Below, in pieces: positions 1 through 11,839 of a stretch of DNA of 64,000 bases. Made by a program: the position numbers and the translations under genes. Below the pieces are notes generated by a model. That model saw only the letters and a program-made list of their open reading frames with translations, ran no database searches and was not told the DNA's origin. Numbering within the stretch: the stretch's first letter is position 1; every line of letters begins with the position of its first letter. Source of the DNA: Apis mellifera (taxonomy: Eukaryota > Arthropoda > Insecta > Hymenoptera > Apidae); contig NC_037647.1 in the NCBI RefSeq assembly GCF_003254395.2, forward strand, positions 5,678,876 to 5,742,875, written 5' to 3'.

Positions 1-2
1 AT

Positions 3-113
3 CGGGACCAAGCGAATAGACGAAGAAGAAGCAAGCATCGAAGGAGAATTCTGAAACACCTGTTGGGTTTCAAGAGGAAAACGAAAAGCTGCGAGGACCT
101 GTTCGTTCTCTAA
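3..113 (+). CDS. Possible 3' end of a coding region that starts outside the window
   Basis: The first ~130 bases are clearly less AT-rich than the following 4 kb. One frame is open from base 3 to a TAA at 111-113 and reads as an arginine/lysine-rich tail ending in CEDLFVL. A second frame is open from base 1 to a TGA at 52-54, with an acidic end DEEEASIEGEF. Which frame is real, or whether this is only UTR, cannot be decided from so short a piece. I recognise no family. Confidence 0.28.
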   Translation, partial: RDQANRRRRSKHRRRILKHLLGFKRKTKSCEDLFVL

Positions 114-3100
114 CGTTTCCCTGGTTTGAAATAATGACAAGATTCATCAATCGTATCTTATTTATTCTTCTTCTTTTCTTTTTTTAATGTACAGCAGAAG
201 AAAGATGGAATTTAGAGGAAATTGGATATAAATTAAGATAGAATATTAAAATTTAAAGAATTTAAAAATAAAAGAGGAAAAACTTTCATTTAGATTTTGA
301 CACGTTATATCAAATAGTAAAATATAATTTTACACACAAAATTATGTGTGAAATGTTTCCTAATTGATATTATTTAATAAAGAAATTTCTTAGATTTTTT
401 TAAAAAGATATCATATCAGGGTTCATAATATCTTTTTTTTTATCAGTATTTGGATATTTCTCTATTTTTTTTCAAAAATTTCGTTTAAACAAATTTCAGT
501 TTTAAAGAATATCGTTTATTGGAATTAAATGGAAGATAGATTGTATTTTTTTCGAAATGGAGAAGAATTCCAGATATTTCTAGGAAATGAATTCATATGT
601 TTTGATCGTATCGAAATCGATTTAAATAAATTGAACGATACAAAAAAATATGGACATGAATCTGAAAAATTAGAGAAAGGTTATACATGTATATATATAT
701 ATATATATTTTCAATTTTAAATATCAATCCAATTTCAAATGGAAAACACGATTGAGGAAATATAAATTTATATAAATACATTTGAGCAGATTTTCAGCAT
801 GATTTATCGAATGGCTGAATATTAGCAAATTTTGTTTTTACTATTAGATATACCTCGTGATACAGTATTATAATATTGCGACGATAATTTTCAAGATACG
901 ATTTAAGAATTAGGAATTAAGGAAATGAAGTTTATGATATCATATCATGAAATGTATATAAACTTTATTCTTAATTCAAATTAAGTTACTTCAGGATTGA
1001 TTATCTTGTATGTTTATCGTATTATTATATATATATTTATGTATATTTATTTTACAAAAAGAAATTATGTTGAAAACAGTTTAATGGAAGACGAAATAAA
1101 AAAATGACGAAATAAAAACCATAGAAAAAGACCAATGTTGTTTGAATATTGATTATAATATTATTTTTCTCTCAGAAAAATAAAAAATATTTATTCCATA
1201 TTTTTGATTTATGAAACGAGTTTAATACATAAATTTGTATTGTTAATCATTTGCAATGAACCAATTTCATTTTCCATTATTGAAAGAAAAAAATTTATTT
1301 CAAATAAACTAAAATTATTTTTCCAAGAACTTTCTCATTGCAATACTAATTTCTTACAGGAATAAAATAACTCTGAACTTGTAAATATCGAGACACTGAT
1401 AATGAATCATTCAAATAATAATTCATAGTAAATTTTCATTATTTTTGCAATGCGCAATTTTACAAATAATGAGAAAGATTTTATGGAAATAAACAAAATC
1501 GACGAAAAGTTTAAAATATAAGTTTATTATTAAGAGTCAGTAGATGGTTTTAAAGAGAATAAGATCTATGGAATTCCTGTTTTCTAAATAATAATATAGT
1601 TTTTTTTTCTAAATTTATCAATAATTATAATTCTTGCGCGTTATTTATTAAAGAAAGTAATTAATTTTTTATTAAATAAAAGTTTGTCTTCATCAATAAA
1701 TAAATTTTAATTATCATTGAATTATAGGTAACTATACAACAATTATATTAAAGTCATTATCTTAAATTTAATTATTATATATATAATTGTAATATATATA
1801 ATTATTATGAAATAATATAATTTTATTTTGTAAGAATATTATAAATTATAAATTCTAGATAAATTTATAATTAAATTCTTCTCCAAAAATTAAATAAATT
1901 AATTGTTGCGATTACCTATGATTCAATAATCAAAACAGGCATATCGAACTTGTAAATTACCTGTAAATCGAAAATTAAAAAAAACTTACAAGTTTAAGCT
2001 TTTTAATCGTAAGTTGCAATTGAATTCTTTTTAATTTTATAATAAATTATAAATGTTTTTATGCCATTTATTAAAATATCCATCAATATTGTAAATTAGA
2101 TATGCAATTTTTTCATCTATTTATCAATTAATACTTATGTACTCATCGAATATTTGACTAGGCATCACTTATAAATAATGAATCTTTCTATAAATTTAAA
2201 AGAATTCTTTACATAATTAATAATTAATAAAAATTAAGCAATCAGAAATTGAAGGCAAGGAATTTTTCATATAACATAAGATTACATGATAATATAATAA
2301 TATTTAACATTTGCTGATTCTATAATACACAGATAACACGTTATAATTTTTTGTAGTATTTTTGAATCATTGTTCTTTCGGACTTTTTTCAGAAAAATAA
2401 AAACTTTTAAAAAATCTCAAAATTATTTACTATCATTTCTATTGTACAATAAAAATTTCTTTATTGTACAATAGATTTTTAAATTAATCGTTGAAAAATT
2501 TTGTAGATAAAAATAAAAAATATATAAAGAAAGTATTCTGAAATTTCAAATTGTGTTCAAATAGATTCAAATATATTACGAAAGATTAATAAAAAAATTA
2601 ACTTATCACTCAATTAAATAAGTATATTTTTAAAGATTAAAAAAATTATACAGAATAATATTTTGATTTTAATCTTTGGACACAATTATGTTCCTACATT
2701 TTTTATATCATATTGGATACATGGAATCACAAATGAAACTTCAATTTCTTGCATAAAAAAAAACATTATTTTATAGAAAAAACTAAAAAAACTAAAACTA
2801 AATTTTGTTTTATTTTGTTTTATAGCGATATCTCAAATGATTGTCGAGATATGAAGACTCAAAATATTCATAATACTTAATATAACGTGGAGATTATGAA
2901 TAAGCTCGCAATCCTGACTTGCATTATTTCCTGGAAATGTATTATACTATTTTTTTCTAACAGTCATATTATTTTTTCAGAAATCGCGGCTATGAAATTT
3001 GGAATAAATCAATAAAATAAGGCGCGAGCGAGAGATTCGAGTAAAGAAGGATAAAGATAATAAACGATTAAAAATTACTCTTTCCTTTACACAACGATAT

Positions 3101-4452
3101 CCTAATAATCGAAAGTCGTATCGAAATAAATAAAAATGTATTTTAAAGAGGAAAGTTCCACGCTTTTAATGATCATTCACTAGTTATCCAGAAGTCATTA
3201 TCTTCAAAATTACAATGGTTCAAAGTTTGTTTAATTTTAATAGAGTTTAATCAAGTTTGAATGATTAATGAAAAATTCTTTTTTTTTATATGAGGATATC
3301 TCTGAAAATGGGAAGTTATATCGAGATAAATGAAAAACCAGTTTTAAAGGATAAAGTTTTAATAATTTTTCATTCGTTGACTGAAAATCAGTACCTTTGG
3401 AGTTCAATAACAGTTCAAAATTTTATTTGAAACGATTTTTAAGAAGAATCTATAATATATTGCGTCTAAAGATTAAAATAATACATCCTGCATATGAGAC
3501 GAAAACAAGGATTAAAGAATTTTTTATTTTTCTGAAAAAATTTCTATACCTAAATCTCTTTCCAACATCTATATATAAGAGAGAAAAAGAAGCGGAATAA
3601 AATATCTATTTTAAAAAAGAAGTGAGAAAGCAGAGTGTGTATTATAATATACTAAATTAATCGGTAAGTGATCGATAATTATCCGTGACCAATTAAATTG
3701 CATTGACTTTATCGATTTTTGCGTCTCAAAAATAGTAATTTATGTCTTTTCCACTAACTTTTAAGCTTTTGCTATAAGATAGTGGATACCTCATAGCTAT
3801 TACTATTGTAATATATAAAACTTTTATGGATTTATTGTGTGCTAGGCTTCAGTTTGAGCCTTAGAAAAGATTCTCTATCCTGTATCGATTCGAGATGAGT
3901 ATGATTATTTTAAAACTTCGAATCATGGGACTGTACATACGAATAAAATTCTTGTGTACGATGTCTTATCGTTTATTTCAAATTACTAACCTTCTCCATA
4001 ATTTCAATATTTCCTAATTTTTGTTCTCCTTTTTTCTTCAACTAAATTTGTAGAATTAGAAACAGAAATATTGATTCTTATTCCTAATAAAACTCGATCT
4101 TTTTTCAGAATTATTCATATTTTTTGTTACATTATATATTATATACATTATATTAAAATTATCATTGCACGTTAAACTTTTAAAATATAGGATTACCGAA
4201 AAAACATATCAAATAATATTTTTACAATTTTTTTGCCCTTTTTCATATTTGATTAATAATCCAAGAATCCTTTAATACAATCGTCCTGTAGTATGCAACA
4301 TTGACACTTTAAATAAAATAAAATATCAATTATCACTAAAATTATACAATAGCATTAAAAAAAAAACAATTTATTTTGATGAAATTAATTTCATTACCTT
4401 TCTTCACAGATTCTTAACTCTTCAAAGACAGTTTTATTTTTCTTATATGTTA
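114..4452. other. AT-rich intergenic stretch
   Basis: About 4.3 kb of very AT-rich sequence with homopolymer runs and no open frame that looks coding. The open frames near 529-720 and 3397-3600 have low-complexity Phe/Ile/Lys/Tyr content typical of chance. Around 3050-3500 there are two diverged copies of a motif with an ATATC...TATCGA-ATAAAT core, described as a separate repeat. Confidence 0.6.
3090..3425. repeat. Two diverged copies of a dispersed repeat
   Basis: Two consecutive blocks share the order: gatatc, a short spacer, AAGT.ATATCGA.ATAAAT, TTTTAAAG, then TTTTAATNATNNTTCATT and a TTCAA/AATT tail. The first starts near 3098 and the second near 3295, about 195 bp apart. The copies are strongly diverged. 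Similar CGAGATATC-containing blocks occur near 31.8-32.3 kb, so this is probably an old dispersed repeat and not a local duplication. Confidence 0.35.
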
Positions 4453-5462
4453 TCAGTAAGAAACTGAAAAATGTAAAACAACAATAAAATTGTAATTTGT
4501 ACTGATTTGTAATTTCAGAATAACATAGAAAAATCATTTCTTATCAAAGAAGTAATAAATATAATAATAAATATTGTGATAAAGTTCACCTGGATAGCAT
4601 GGTAATGAAGTTGGGCAACATGATACTATACGCAATGGTGGAGGACCCCTTGAAGGACAAATTGGAGGACATGGAATGCAAGGACTAGGAACTATCGGTA
4701 TTCGACAAGAAGGAGGTAAGGCCGCACAAGAAGGTAACGAAACTGGACAAGGTGGTGGTGCTGGACAACAAAGCATCGGTGGACAAACCGGTGGAGGACA
4801 ACAAGGTCTCTGAACAGGCATATATGCAGGTAACTCTTCGATTCTTGGTGGTAATAGGACAGAACATACAGGTGGGGGTGGAATACATGGACACTTGCTG
4901 AAAAATAAATTTGTAAAATTTGAGAATAAGGTAATTTTTTCGTTATTTTCTAAATTTATTACTTATATTTTCTCTTTATTGTTTATTTATACAGAATAAG
5001 AATGAAAGTTACGAGATAAAGTTATTTGATGAAAAAATAAAAAAAAATATAGAATATTTCTTTGTTTCAGATTTATATTAGTTTTCAAGATTGAAATATA
5101 GAATAATAAGAATTAAAAAAGATAATAAGTATTTAATTTGTTGGTAAAAAATTAAATAATTGAAAGAAAAAAGAAAGAAATATGCTATATTTTTATTTCC
5201 AGTTCTATAATTTGTTAAAATCTTTATTTAAATCTTTAAATTATAAAGAAAAATTATATATTGCAAAGAAACAATATTTTCAAAAGTTTATTTTAACTTT
5301 AAACATTCGGTTTCATAAAGATTTTTTTTTATAACTATAAAAGATTGGATCTTTGACTAAAGAATAATAGGAAAAATAAACGTACCAGCACTCAATAGCG
5401 CAAAGCAAATATTTCATTTCCTCCAAATCGTTCCATGTTCCCTGCGTTTTACTGCAACTCAT
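4453..5462 (-). CDS. Small cysteine/proline-rich protein, unknown family
   Basis: I read three exons on the minus strand. Exon 1 is 5462-5386, starting at ATG and encoding MSCSKTQGTWNDLEEMKYLL and five more residues. Exon 2 is 4897-4590, and a short exon 3 is 4463-4453. Borders are GT-AG and the phases agree, giving about 131 residues. The start has no hydrophobic signal peptide. The exon 2 product is dominated by Cys-Pro patterns such as CCPPPVCPP, LCCPAPPPCP and PCIPCPPIC. If the last intron is not used, the frame instead reads on to a stop at 4534 and gains a Tyr-rich tail, so the C-terminus is uncertain. No family is recognised. Low-complexity Cys/Pro proteins occur in cuticle, egg-shell and sperm structures, but nothing here picks one. 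The consistent splicing is the main argument that this is real. Confidence 0.55.
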
Positions 5463-6253
5463 TTTAAATTTAATATGAAAGATATTCTATTATATTTTAA
5501 TATTTACAATATTTTCGTAGAGACCTTCTTAAAAGAGAAATTTAATGAATTACATATTTATATAATGATATAAAATACAATTTTGAATTTTTCATTACAT
5601 CGAATTGGTTATAATGTTTTGTATATAATATAAATAAAGTAAATTAAAAATTTTCGAATCGCAATCAAAAGTTACCAAAAAGAATTCTTCAATCTTTTGT
5701 TTAAACATATAAAATGAAATTTACTCTTTATTATTACTATGAAATTTAACTAAATAAAAAATTTAGATATTTTATTAATATTTCAGTACTTTTAAATTTT
5801 GTCCAGAAAAATTAAAATTTGAAAATATAAACTAATAATTTAACAAAATAAAATAACGAAAAGGAAAAAATAAAATTATATATTTAAAAAAATTTTTATA
5901 TAGATAATATTTATTTCACACATAAAATATAATTGTTTATAAAATATTTTGTTTTTATTTTATTTTAATTAAAATAAATTGAATATTAATATTTATAATA
6001 ATAATCATAAATATACAATCATGAATAATTTGATTAGAATTAAATATAATTGTTTTTATTCCTCGGAATAAATTTTGTTTATAAGCATCACCAACTATAT
6101 GTTTTTATACCACTTGTCAATCTTTTATTCTTTAGATAATCATTTACAATTTTATATTGAATTATTCTATATATAATTTTTTTTTTAGACGATTTTTAAA
6201 CGTTTTTATAATCTATTTATTTTACAATTTAAAAAATTTATTGTTAGCGTATA
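5463..6253. other. Short intergenic region between divergent genes
   Basis: About 0.8 kb of AT-rich DNA between the divergent starts of the Cys/Pro-rich gene and MPC2. It may hold both promoters. I see no distinct motif beyond AT-rich TATA-like runs. A TTGTTAG immediately before the MPC2 start could be a splice acceptor for a non-coding first exon. Confidence 0.4.
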
Positions 6254-6786
6254 ATGCAGCCACCAGAAGAAAAGAAAAAGACTCCTTATCAACAACTTAT
6301 GATAAAAATAGCCTCTGTTCTTCCATCAAAATTCGCTCCTATTTTTTTACACCCTGCAGGTTGAAATCAATTTTTATGAACAAAATCCATAAAATTTGTA
6401 ATTATTATTAATATTTTTATTAATACAGGACCAACTACAGTATTTTTCTGGGCACCTACATTTAAATGGGGTTTGGTAATAGCGGGAATTGGAGATCTTA
6501 GACGACCACCAGAAACAATTTCTCTTAGTCAAACTGCAAGTCTTATGATTACTGGGGCTATATGGTCTAGGTATCTTTTAAATAATATTATTTTCTCTCA
6601 AAGATATATATGTATATATGTATATTTTAAATAATAAAAAAATCTTATTATTTATTCATTAGATATTCCCTAGTTATCACACCAAAAAATTACAATTTGT
6701 TTAGTGTAAATGCATTTGTATGCTGCACAGGAACGTACAGTTTTATGAGAGGATTGCTTTATCATATGCAAAAGGACAAAGAATAA
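6254..6786 (+). CDS. MPC2: Mitochondrial pyruvate carrier subunit 2
   Basis: Exons are 6254-6359, 6429-6570 and 6663-6786, with GT-AG borders and matching phases, giving 123 residues. This is close to the family's usual ~125. Family signatures in order are LPSKFAPIFLHPAGPTTVFF (about residues 23-42), the WAPTFKWGLVIAGIGDL helix, a Ser/Thr-rich IWSRYSLVITPKN turn, and a second helix starting NLFSVNAFV. The protein forms a heterodimer with MPC1 in the inner mitochondrial membrane and carries pyruvate into the matrix. No cleaved presequence is expected in this family. The start was chosen because the preceding DNA is AT-rich non-coding and the N-terminus MQPPEEKKKTPYQ has the family's usual length. 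The gene converges on PPWD1, with stop codons 167 bases apart. Confidence 0.96.
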
Positions 6787-6800
6787 GGATTTTAAGAATT

Positions 6801-6895
6801 TATTATTATTATATCATTATTATTATTATTATCATTATTATTGTTATTATTATTATTGTTATTATTATTGTTATTATATTTATTTTTATTTATAG
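6801..6895. repeat. Imperfect (ATT)n microsatellite between convergent genes
   Basis: About 95 bases of interrupted ATT repeats (TTATTATTATTATATC..., GTTATTATT...) directly after the MPC2 stop. Its lower end overlaps two minus-strand poly(A) signals (AATAAA read as TTTATT at 6879-6884 and 6885-6890) that could end the PPWD1 transcript. Confidence 0.8.
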
Positions 6896-6953
6896 TACAT
6901 ATACCATAAAAAGAAATTTATATAAAAATATTTTATATATTAATTTTGAAATT

Positions 6954-9648
6954 TTATTTCACAGTAACGCTAACTATTCGAATATCATCATAAGGTTTGT
7001 CAGTTTTTGGATTTGTTTTTACTTGACTAATATTTTGTACAACTTCCATTCCTTTTATAACTCTACCAAATACAGTATGTTTATTATCCAACCAAGGCTA
7101 AAACAGATATAAAATAAATATTAATTAACATATATATTAAAAATTATAATTAAAAAAATTACACATAATATTAATTATTATTAAAAAAAAAGAATATTAT
7201 TTAAATTTACCGTTGGTGTCAAAGTGATAAAAAATTGACTGCCGTTTGTATTTGGTCCAGCATTGGCCATACTTAAAGTGTATGGTCTATCATGTTTTAA
7301 ATGGGATTTAAATTCATCTTCAAATTCTCCTCCCCATATACTTTCTCCACCAGTACCAGTTCCAGTAGGATCACCAGTTTGAATCATAAATCCTTTAATT
7401 ATTCTATGGAAAATATGTCCATTATAATAACCATTTTTTGCATGAACACAAAAATTTTCCACTGTTTTCGGAACATCTTTTCCAAAAAGATTTAAATGAA
7501 TATCTCCCAGAGCAGTATGAATAATTGCTTGATCATAAATCTTTTGTACATTTGTAGCTTCTGTAGAAGAAATAATATCCTCTTTTGATGGTCTTTCATT
7601 AAAAACATCTCTGTCACATTCTTGGCTTTTAGTATCTTCTGGTTCTCTCCTTGTAAACATATAAAATCTATTTTTTTTATAAGCTGTACAAAAAAGAGTT
7701 GGATCAGGACGATTCATTTCTAATGTAGGATTTTCTGCAGCCTCCATCTCTACAGTCACTGCAGCTGTAGTTTTTCTTGCTTTTCCCTATAAATTTTTAA
7801 AATATAAATTAGTATTAATAAAAATATTTACAAATTTGTTTATACATACTTGAAATAGGGCTAATTGCATAGGACGAATATTTTCAGGTTTTCCCATAAT
7901 TCTAATACATCGATTTGTATACAAATTTACAACTTTTACACCTAACATTGTACTATATAAAACTATATAACCTGATTCGTCGAAAACTATATTTCCTAAA
8001 TTTGTTTCTGTTTTATCCAGTTCTCTTTCTACTGCCATTCTAAACATAATATAATGTTCAAATTTTAATAATAAAGAAGAATTTAAATTCTAATTTATAG
8101 TCTAATTTAATTGGAAAAAAATTTTACCTTCGTCCAAATTCCATATTCGGCAATTGTTGCGTCACTTGTTGTAATTCAGAAAATCTTTGTAATGTTTCAT
8201 CAAATATTCTATACAATTTCCCAGTACGAAAAGTGAAAACTCTAACTTTTCGATCTCCACTGAGAGAAGCAAATCTTTTACCATCTGGAGATATTGCTAA
8301 TCCACAAGGATAAGTTTTATTTTTTGCAAATTCAAACAAATTTGTATCTAGCTTAGATTCAAATGTAACACATTTAGGAAACTTATACTCCATTTTAGGT
8401 CCTGTCCAATATTCTAAAATGCCTGCTTTATCCACAGAAATGCATGTTTCATATATTGAATTATACTACAAATAAAAATTTATATAAGATTATATAAATA
8501 AAATCACAAAATAAAATTACTTATGCTATTTTTTTTACTTTCATAGCAACTACAGGTTTAGTATGTAATTTTTCAAAAACATGTAATGGTATATTAGTCC
8601 CTTGTCCATCATAAATAAAAATTTTATTAGATTCTTGAGCAGAAACTGCTATTGCAGATATTGCATCACCAGGAGAATATATCCATTCACAACAAAGTGG
8701 TATATAATCCAGCTTCATCATATTAATCATATCTAAAATAAAACTATTAACATTTTACTAACAATTAAATTATATATAAAAAATTATTAAATATGTATAA
8801 AGTTATTTACCAAAATTAATAACATCAAAAATTTTAATTGTTTTATCTAAACTCACAGTACATGCATGAACACCATTGCAACTAGCAGCCATAGATTGTA
8901 TAGTCATCAAATGTGCACGAAAATGTTTTACAAATTCTATAAGTTCTTCTTGTTTTTTCCAAAATTTAACATGACCATCACAACTACCCGTTATAATAAA
9001 ATTTGATCTATAAATATAAATAAAAAATTATATTATATAATTTGTAAATTATTATTATTAAGATTATTGTATATTTATATATGTATATATATATATATAA
9101 AAATTAATATTAACTTTGTTACCACAATATGAGTAATTACATCTCTGTGCATATAAGATTTTTCATAACATTCACAACATGGTAAGTTATCTACGTATAC
9201 TTGCTCATATTCCAGAACTGTAAAATTAAATGAATTTAAATAAATAATGTTAAAAATTATTTTTAATATAATTAAATATGTACAATGTTTAAAAAATTTT
9301 ATTAAATTCATAATTTTATCAAAATAAAAGAAATGTTATTAAATATTTCGTTGTTAATATCAAAATATAAATTTAAATAATAACATAATAATTTAAGGTT
9401 ATCTATTTTTTTCATATAAATATCAATATTTTTTTTATAATTCAAAATCATATTAAAATTTTGTACATAAGAGAAAGTATAAAAAAACTCTTATTTAATT
9501 CATAAAATAGTAGAAAGAATAAATATAAAATAAAAGTTATGGTATTCTAACCTTTTTGTTTTTTTTGAGGTACAGCTTCTGAAGGTAATGGACCAATCCA
9601 ATCTTCTTCATTATCACTTTCATTATGTTCTCTTTTATTACATGACAT
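6954..9648 (-). CDS. PPWD1: PPWD1, WD40-repeat peptidyl-prolyl isomerase (spliceosomal cyclophilin)
   Basis: Eight coding exons, all GT-AG and in phase: 9648-9552, 9217-9115, 9007-8811, 8732-8539, 8465-8128, 8039-7850, 7786-7211, 7097-6954. They encode 612 residues, against about 646 in vertebrates. Residues ~55-375 are the WD40 part, with signatures MHRDVITHI, GSCDGHVKFWKK, PGDAISAIAVS, IFIYDGQG, SPDGKRFASLSGDRKVRVF and MAVERELDK. Residues ~459-612 are the cyclophilin domain. Its active site looks intact: FHRIIKGFMIQTGD (Arg501, Phe506, Met507, Gln509), NGSQFF (Gln557, Phe559) and PWLDNKH (Trp567, His572). The orthologue is nuclear and associates with the late spliceosome. The start is the ATG of MSCNKREHN; an in-frame upstream extension is low-complexity and AT-rich, so I rejected it. 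The last intron uses an AAA|GTAAAA-type site where read-through would give a stop, which fixed the exon 4/5 border. Confidence 0.96.
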
Positions 9649-11839
9649 TGTCAAAATAAAAAAATATAATATAAAAAATAAATTATACTTAATGTTTAAT
9701 ATAGTACAACATACAACGTTATTCTTAACTCTACTATTGTATATATATATATTTATTTTGAATTTAAATCTCATAATATCACAGATAAACTGCATAATAG
9801 ATTTGATATTCAATGTATTTTCTATACTATATTTTAAGGTAATATTTCTTATTTATCATTCTCAACTCTCATTATATATATCTTTTTAATTACAAAAAGC
9901 TTTTTTTATAAAACAAAAATTAGAAATAAATTTTTTAAAAAATAGAAAAAAAATTATATTATATATTATATATTATTATTTATTTTTAATTTATTAGATT
10001 TTTATTTATAATATATTTTAGAATCGATATCATATCTCAAATCTATTACAATGCAATATTATTTCATATATTAATACCATGGAAATTAATATATTATGGA
10101 TTTGATTTCCAAAAATAAAATTATATCTTTTTAAATTTTAATATTTAATTTTTTTCAAAATAAAATGTTTTTAAATATTTAAAAATCATTATATGATTAT
10201 GATTATAAATTAAAAAATTAAATGATAAAATACAATGAAATATAAATAGCAGAAATTTTACATTCTAAATCTTATACTATAAAAATAAATTATGAATTAA
10301 TATTGTGTTTATCTGCTTGTCTATGATCAGGCATTAAAAGCAAACAGATAGAAGATAGATCCAAAAATAGAACAAAAATTCGACCATTTTTAAAATGAAA
10401 TTAATAAATAAAAAAGATAAATACTAAAATAAAGATAAACATAAAATAAGAATTGATTGTATAATATCATCTCTTAAGTATCAAAAACATCTTTTTAAAA
10501 TAAAATAAGAATTTAAGACTAGTACCATCTGTAATTTTAAAAAGATTATTCTTCAAAAAAATATATTTGATATTTTGGAGATAATACTGGCAGTTAATTC
10601 TTATTCTATCTCTAATTTTCTGTTATTTTTTGTCCTATGTTTTATTTGTGTCACTCTAGAAATTTGATTCTTGAATTTTTACAATATTTCTATTCTTGTC
10701 TTATTATTTACTGTCCTTGTTTTTTTTTATCATAATTATATATATATATATATATTAATTAGATATATTTTCATCAAAATTCTCTTCAAAAATTAACTTG
10801 TAATATATATCTAAGATAATTCATAAAATATTTAAAATACTATATATATAACCTAATATATGTAATGATTGCCGACTTTTTTAAATGGAATCATATATAT
10901 TTGAATATATTAATCAATTCAATTTTTATTTCCTATTATTTCCAACAGTTATTTCCTATAAATAGATATTAAATCACATATGAAAAAAAATCATTAATTT
11001 ATAAAACATTTTAACTTGAAATTTATTATAAAATTTATTTATGAAAGATAAAATATATAAAACAATATTTTTTTATTTATACTTTCCTTATTTTATATAG
11101 AATTTTAAATTCAATATTTTTATATATTTATATTTATGTATAATATATATCTATTATTTAAAATTTTTGAGATTTTAATTATTAAAAATATAATATTAAA
11201 AAATATCGCATAATTGTAGATATCTAAATTATTTACATATAACAAAAATTCATACTTTAATTATACATATAATACATAATTTGATGTTATTTTAAATATT
11301 TATATTATTTTCTATTTATATTTTATAAAAATATAATTTAAATATATTTAATAAAAATAAAATATAATATTAAATATATTTTATTATATATTTAATATTA
11401 TAATAAAATATATAATGATAGAAATAAATATAAATAAATTTGAAATAACATAAAACATGTTATTCATTAAATTAAATAAATATTATATTCTGTTAAAATT
11501 TTATGAGTATATGAATTTTCAAATATATAATTTGTAAAAATATAAATTATTTTCATATAAATGTAAATAATATTTTTATATATAATATTTTTTATAATTG
11601 AATTTGTTATTTGTAATTAATTTTTGTGTATTCTAAAACTTATCAAAATATGAAGAAACAGGAATATATTTAACCTACTCCGCTAATATAATTTCAGTAT
11701 AAAAAAGTACGAAGCCGTGTGACGTTATTGTGTTATATATACGGCTTATTTGTTTATAATTTATTTAGAAAGCAATTCATATTAAAACTTGTTATTGTTA
11801 TTTATTCAAGTAACGTTCAAATCTGTTGTATTTCTTAAT
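9649..11839. other. AT-rich intergenic region between divergent PPWD1 and NAA50
   Basis: About 2.2 kb, mostly A/T with TA runs. No open frame has coding character. Close to NAA50, around 11700-11750, composition changes and a GTGACGTTAT motif resembling a CREB/ATF site appears, so the NAA50 promoter is probably there. I see no other structure. Confidence 0.5.

Noticed and set aside
6720..7112. 130-codon plus-strand frame after MPC2
   Set aside because: It is the MPC2 last exon in a wrong frame running into an ATT microsatellite (poly-Ile) and the antisense of PPWD1.
9547..9813. N-terminal extension of PPWD1 upstream of MSCNKREHN
   Set aside because: The extension is Ile/Tyr/Asn-rich from AT-rich DNA; the shorter start agrees with the family's N-terminus and length.
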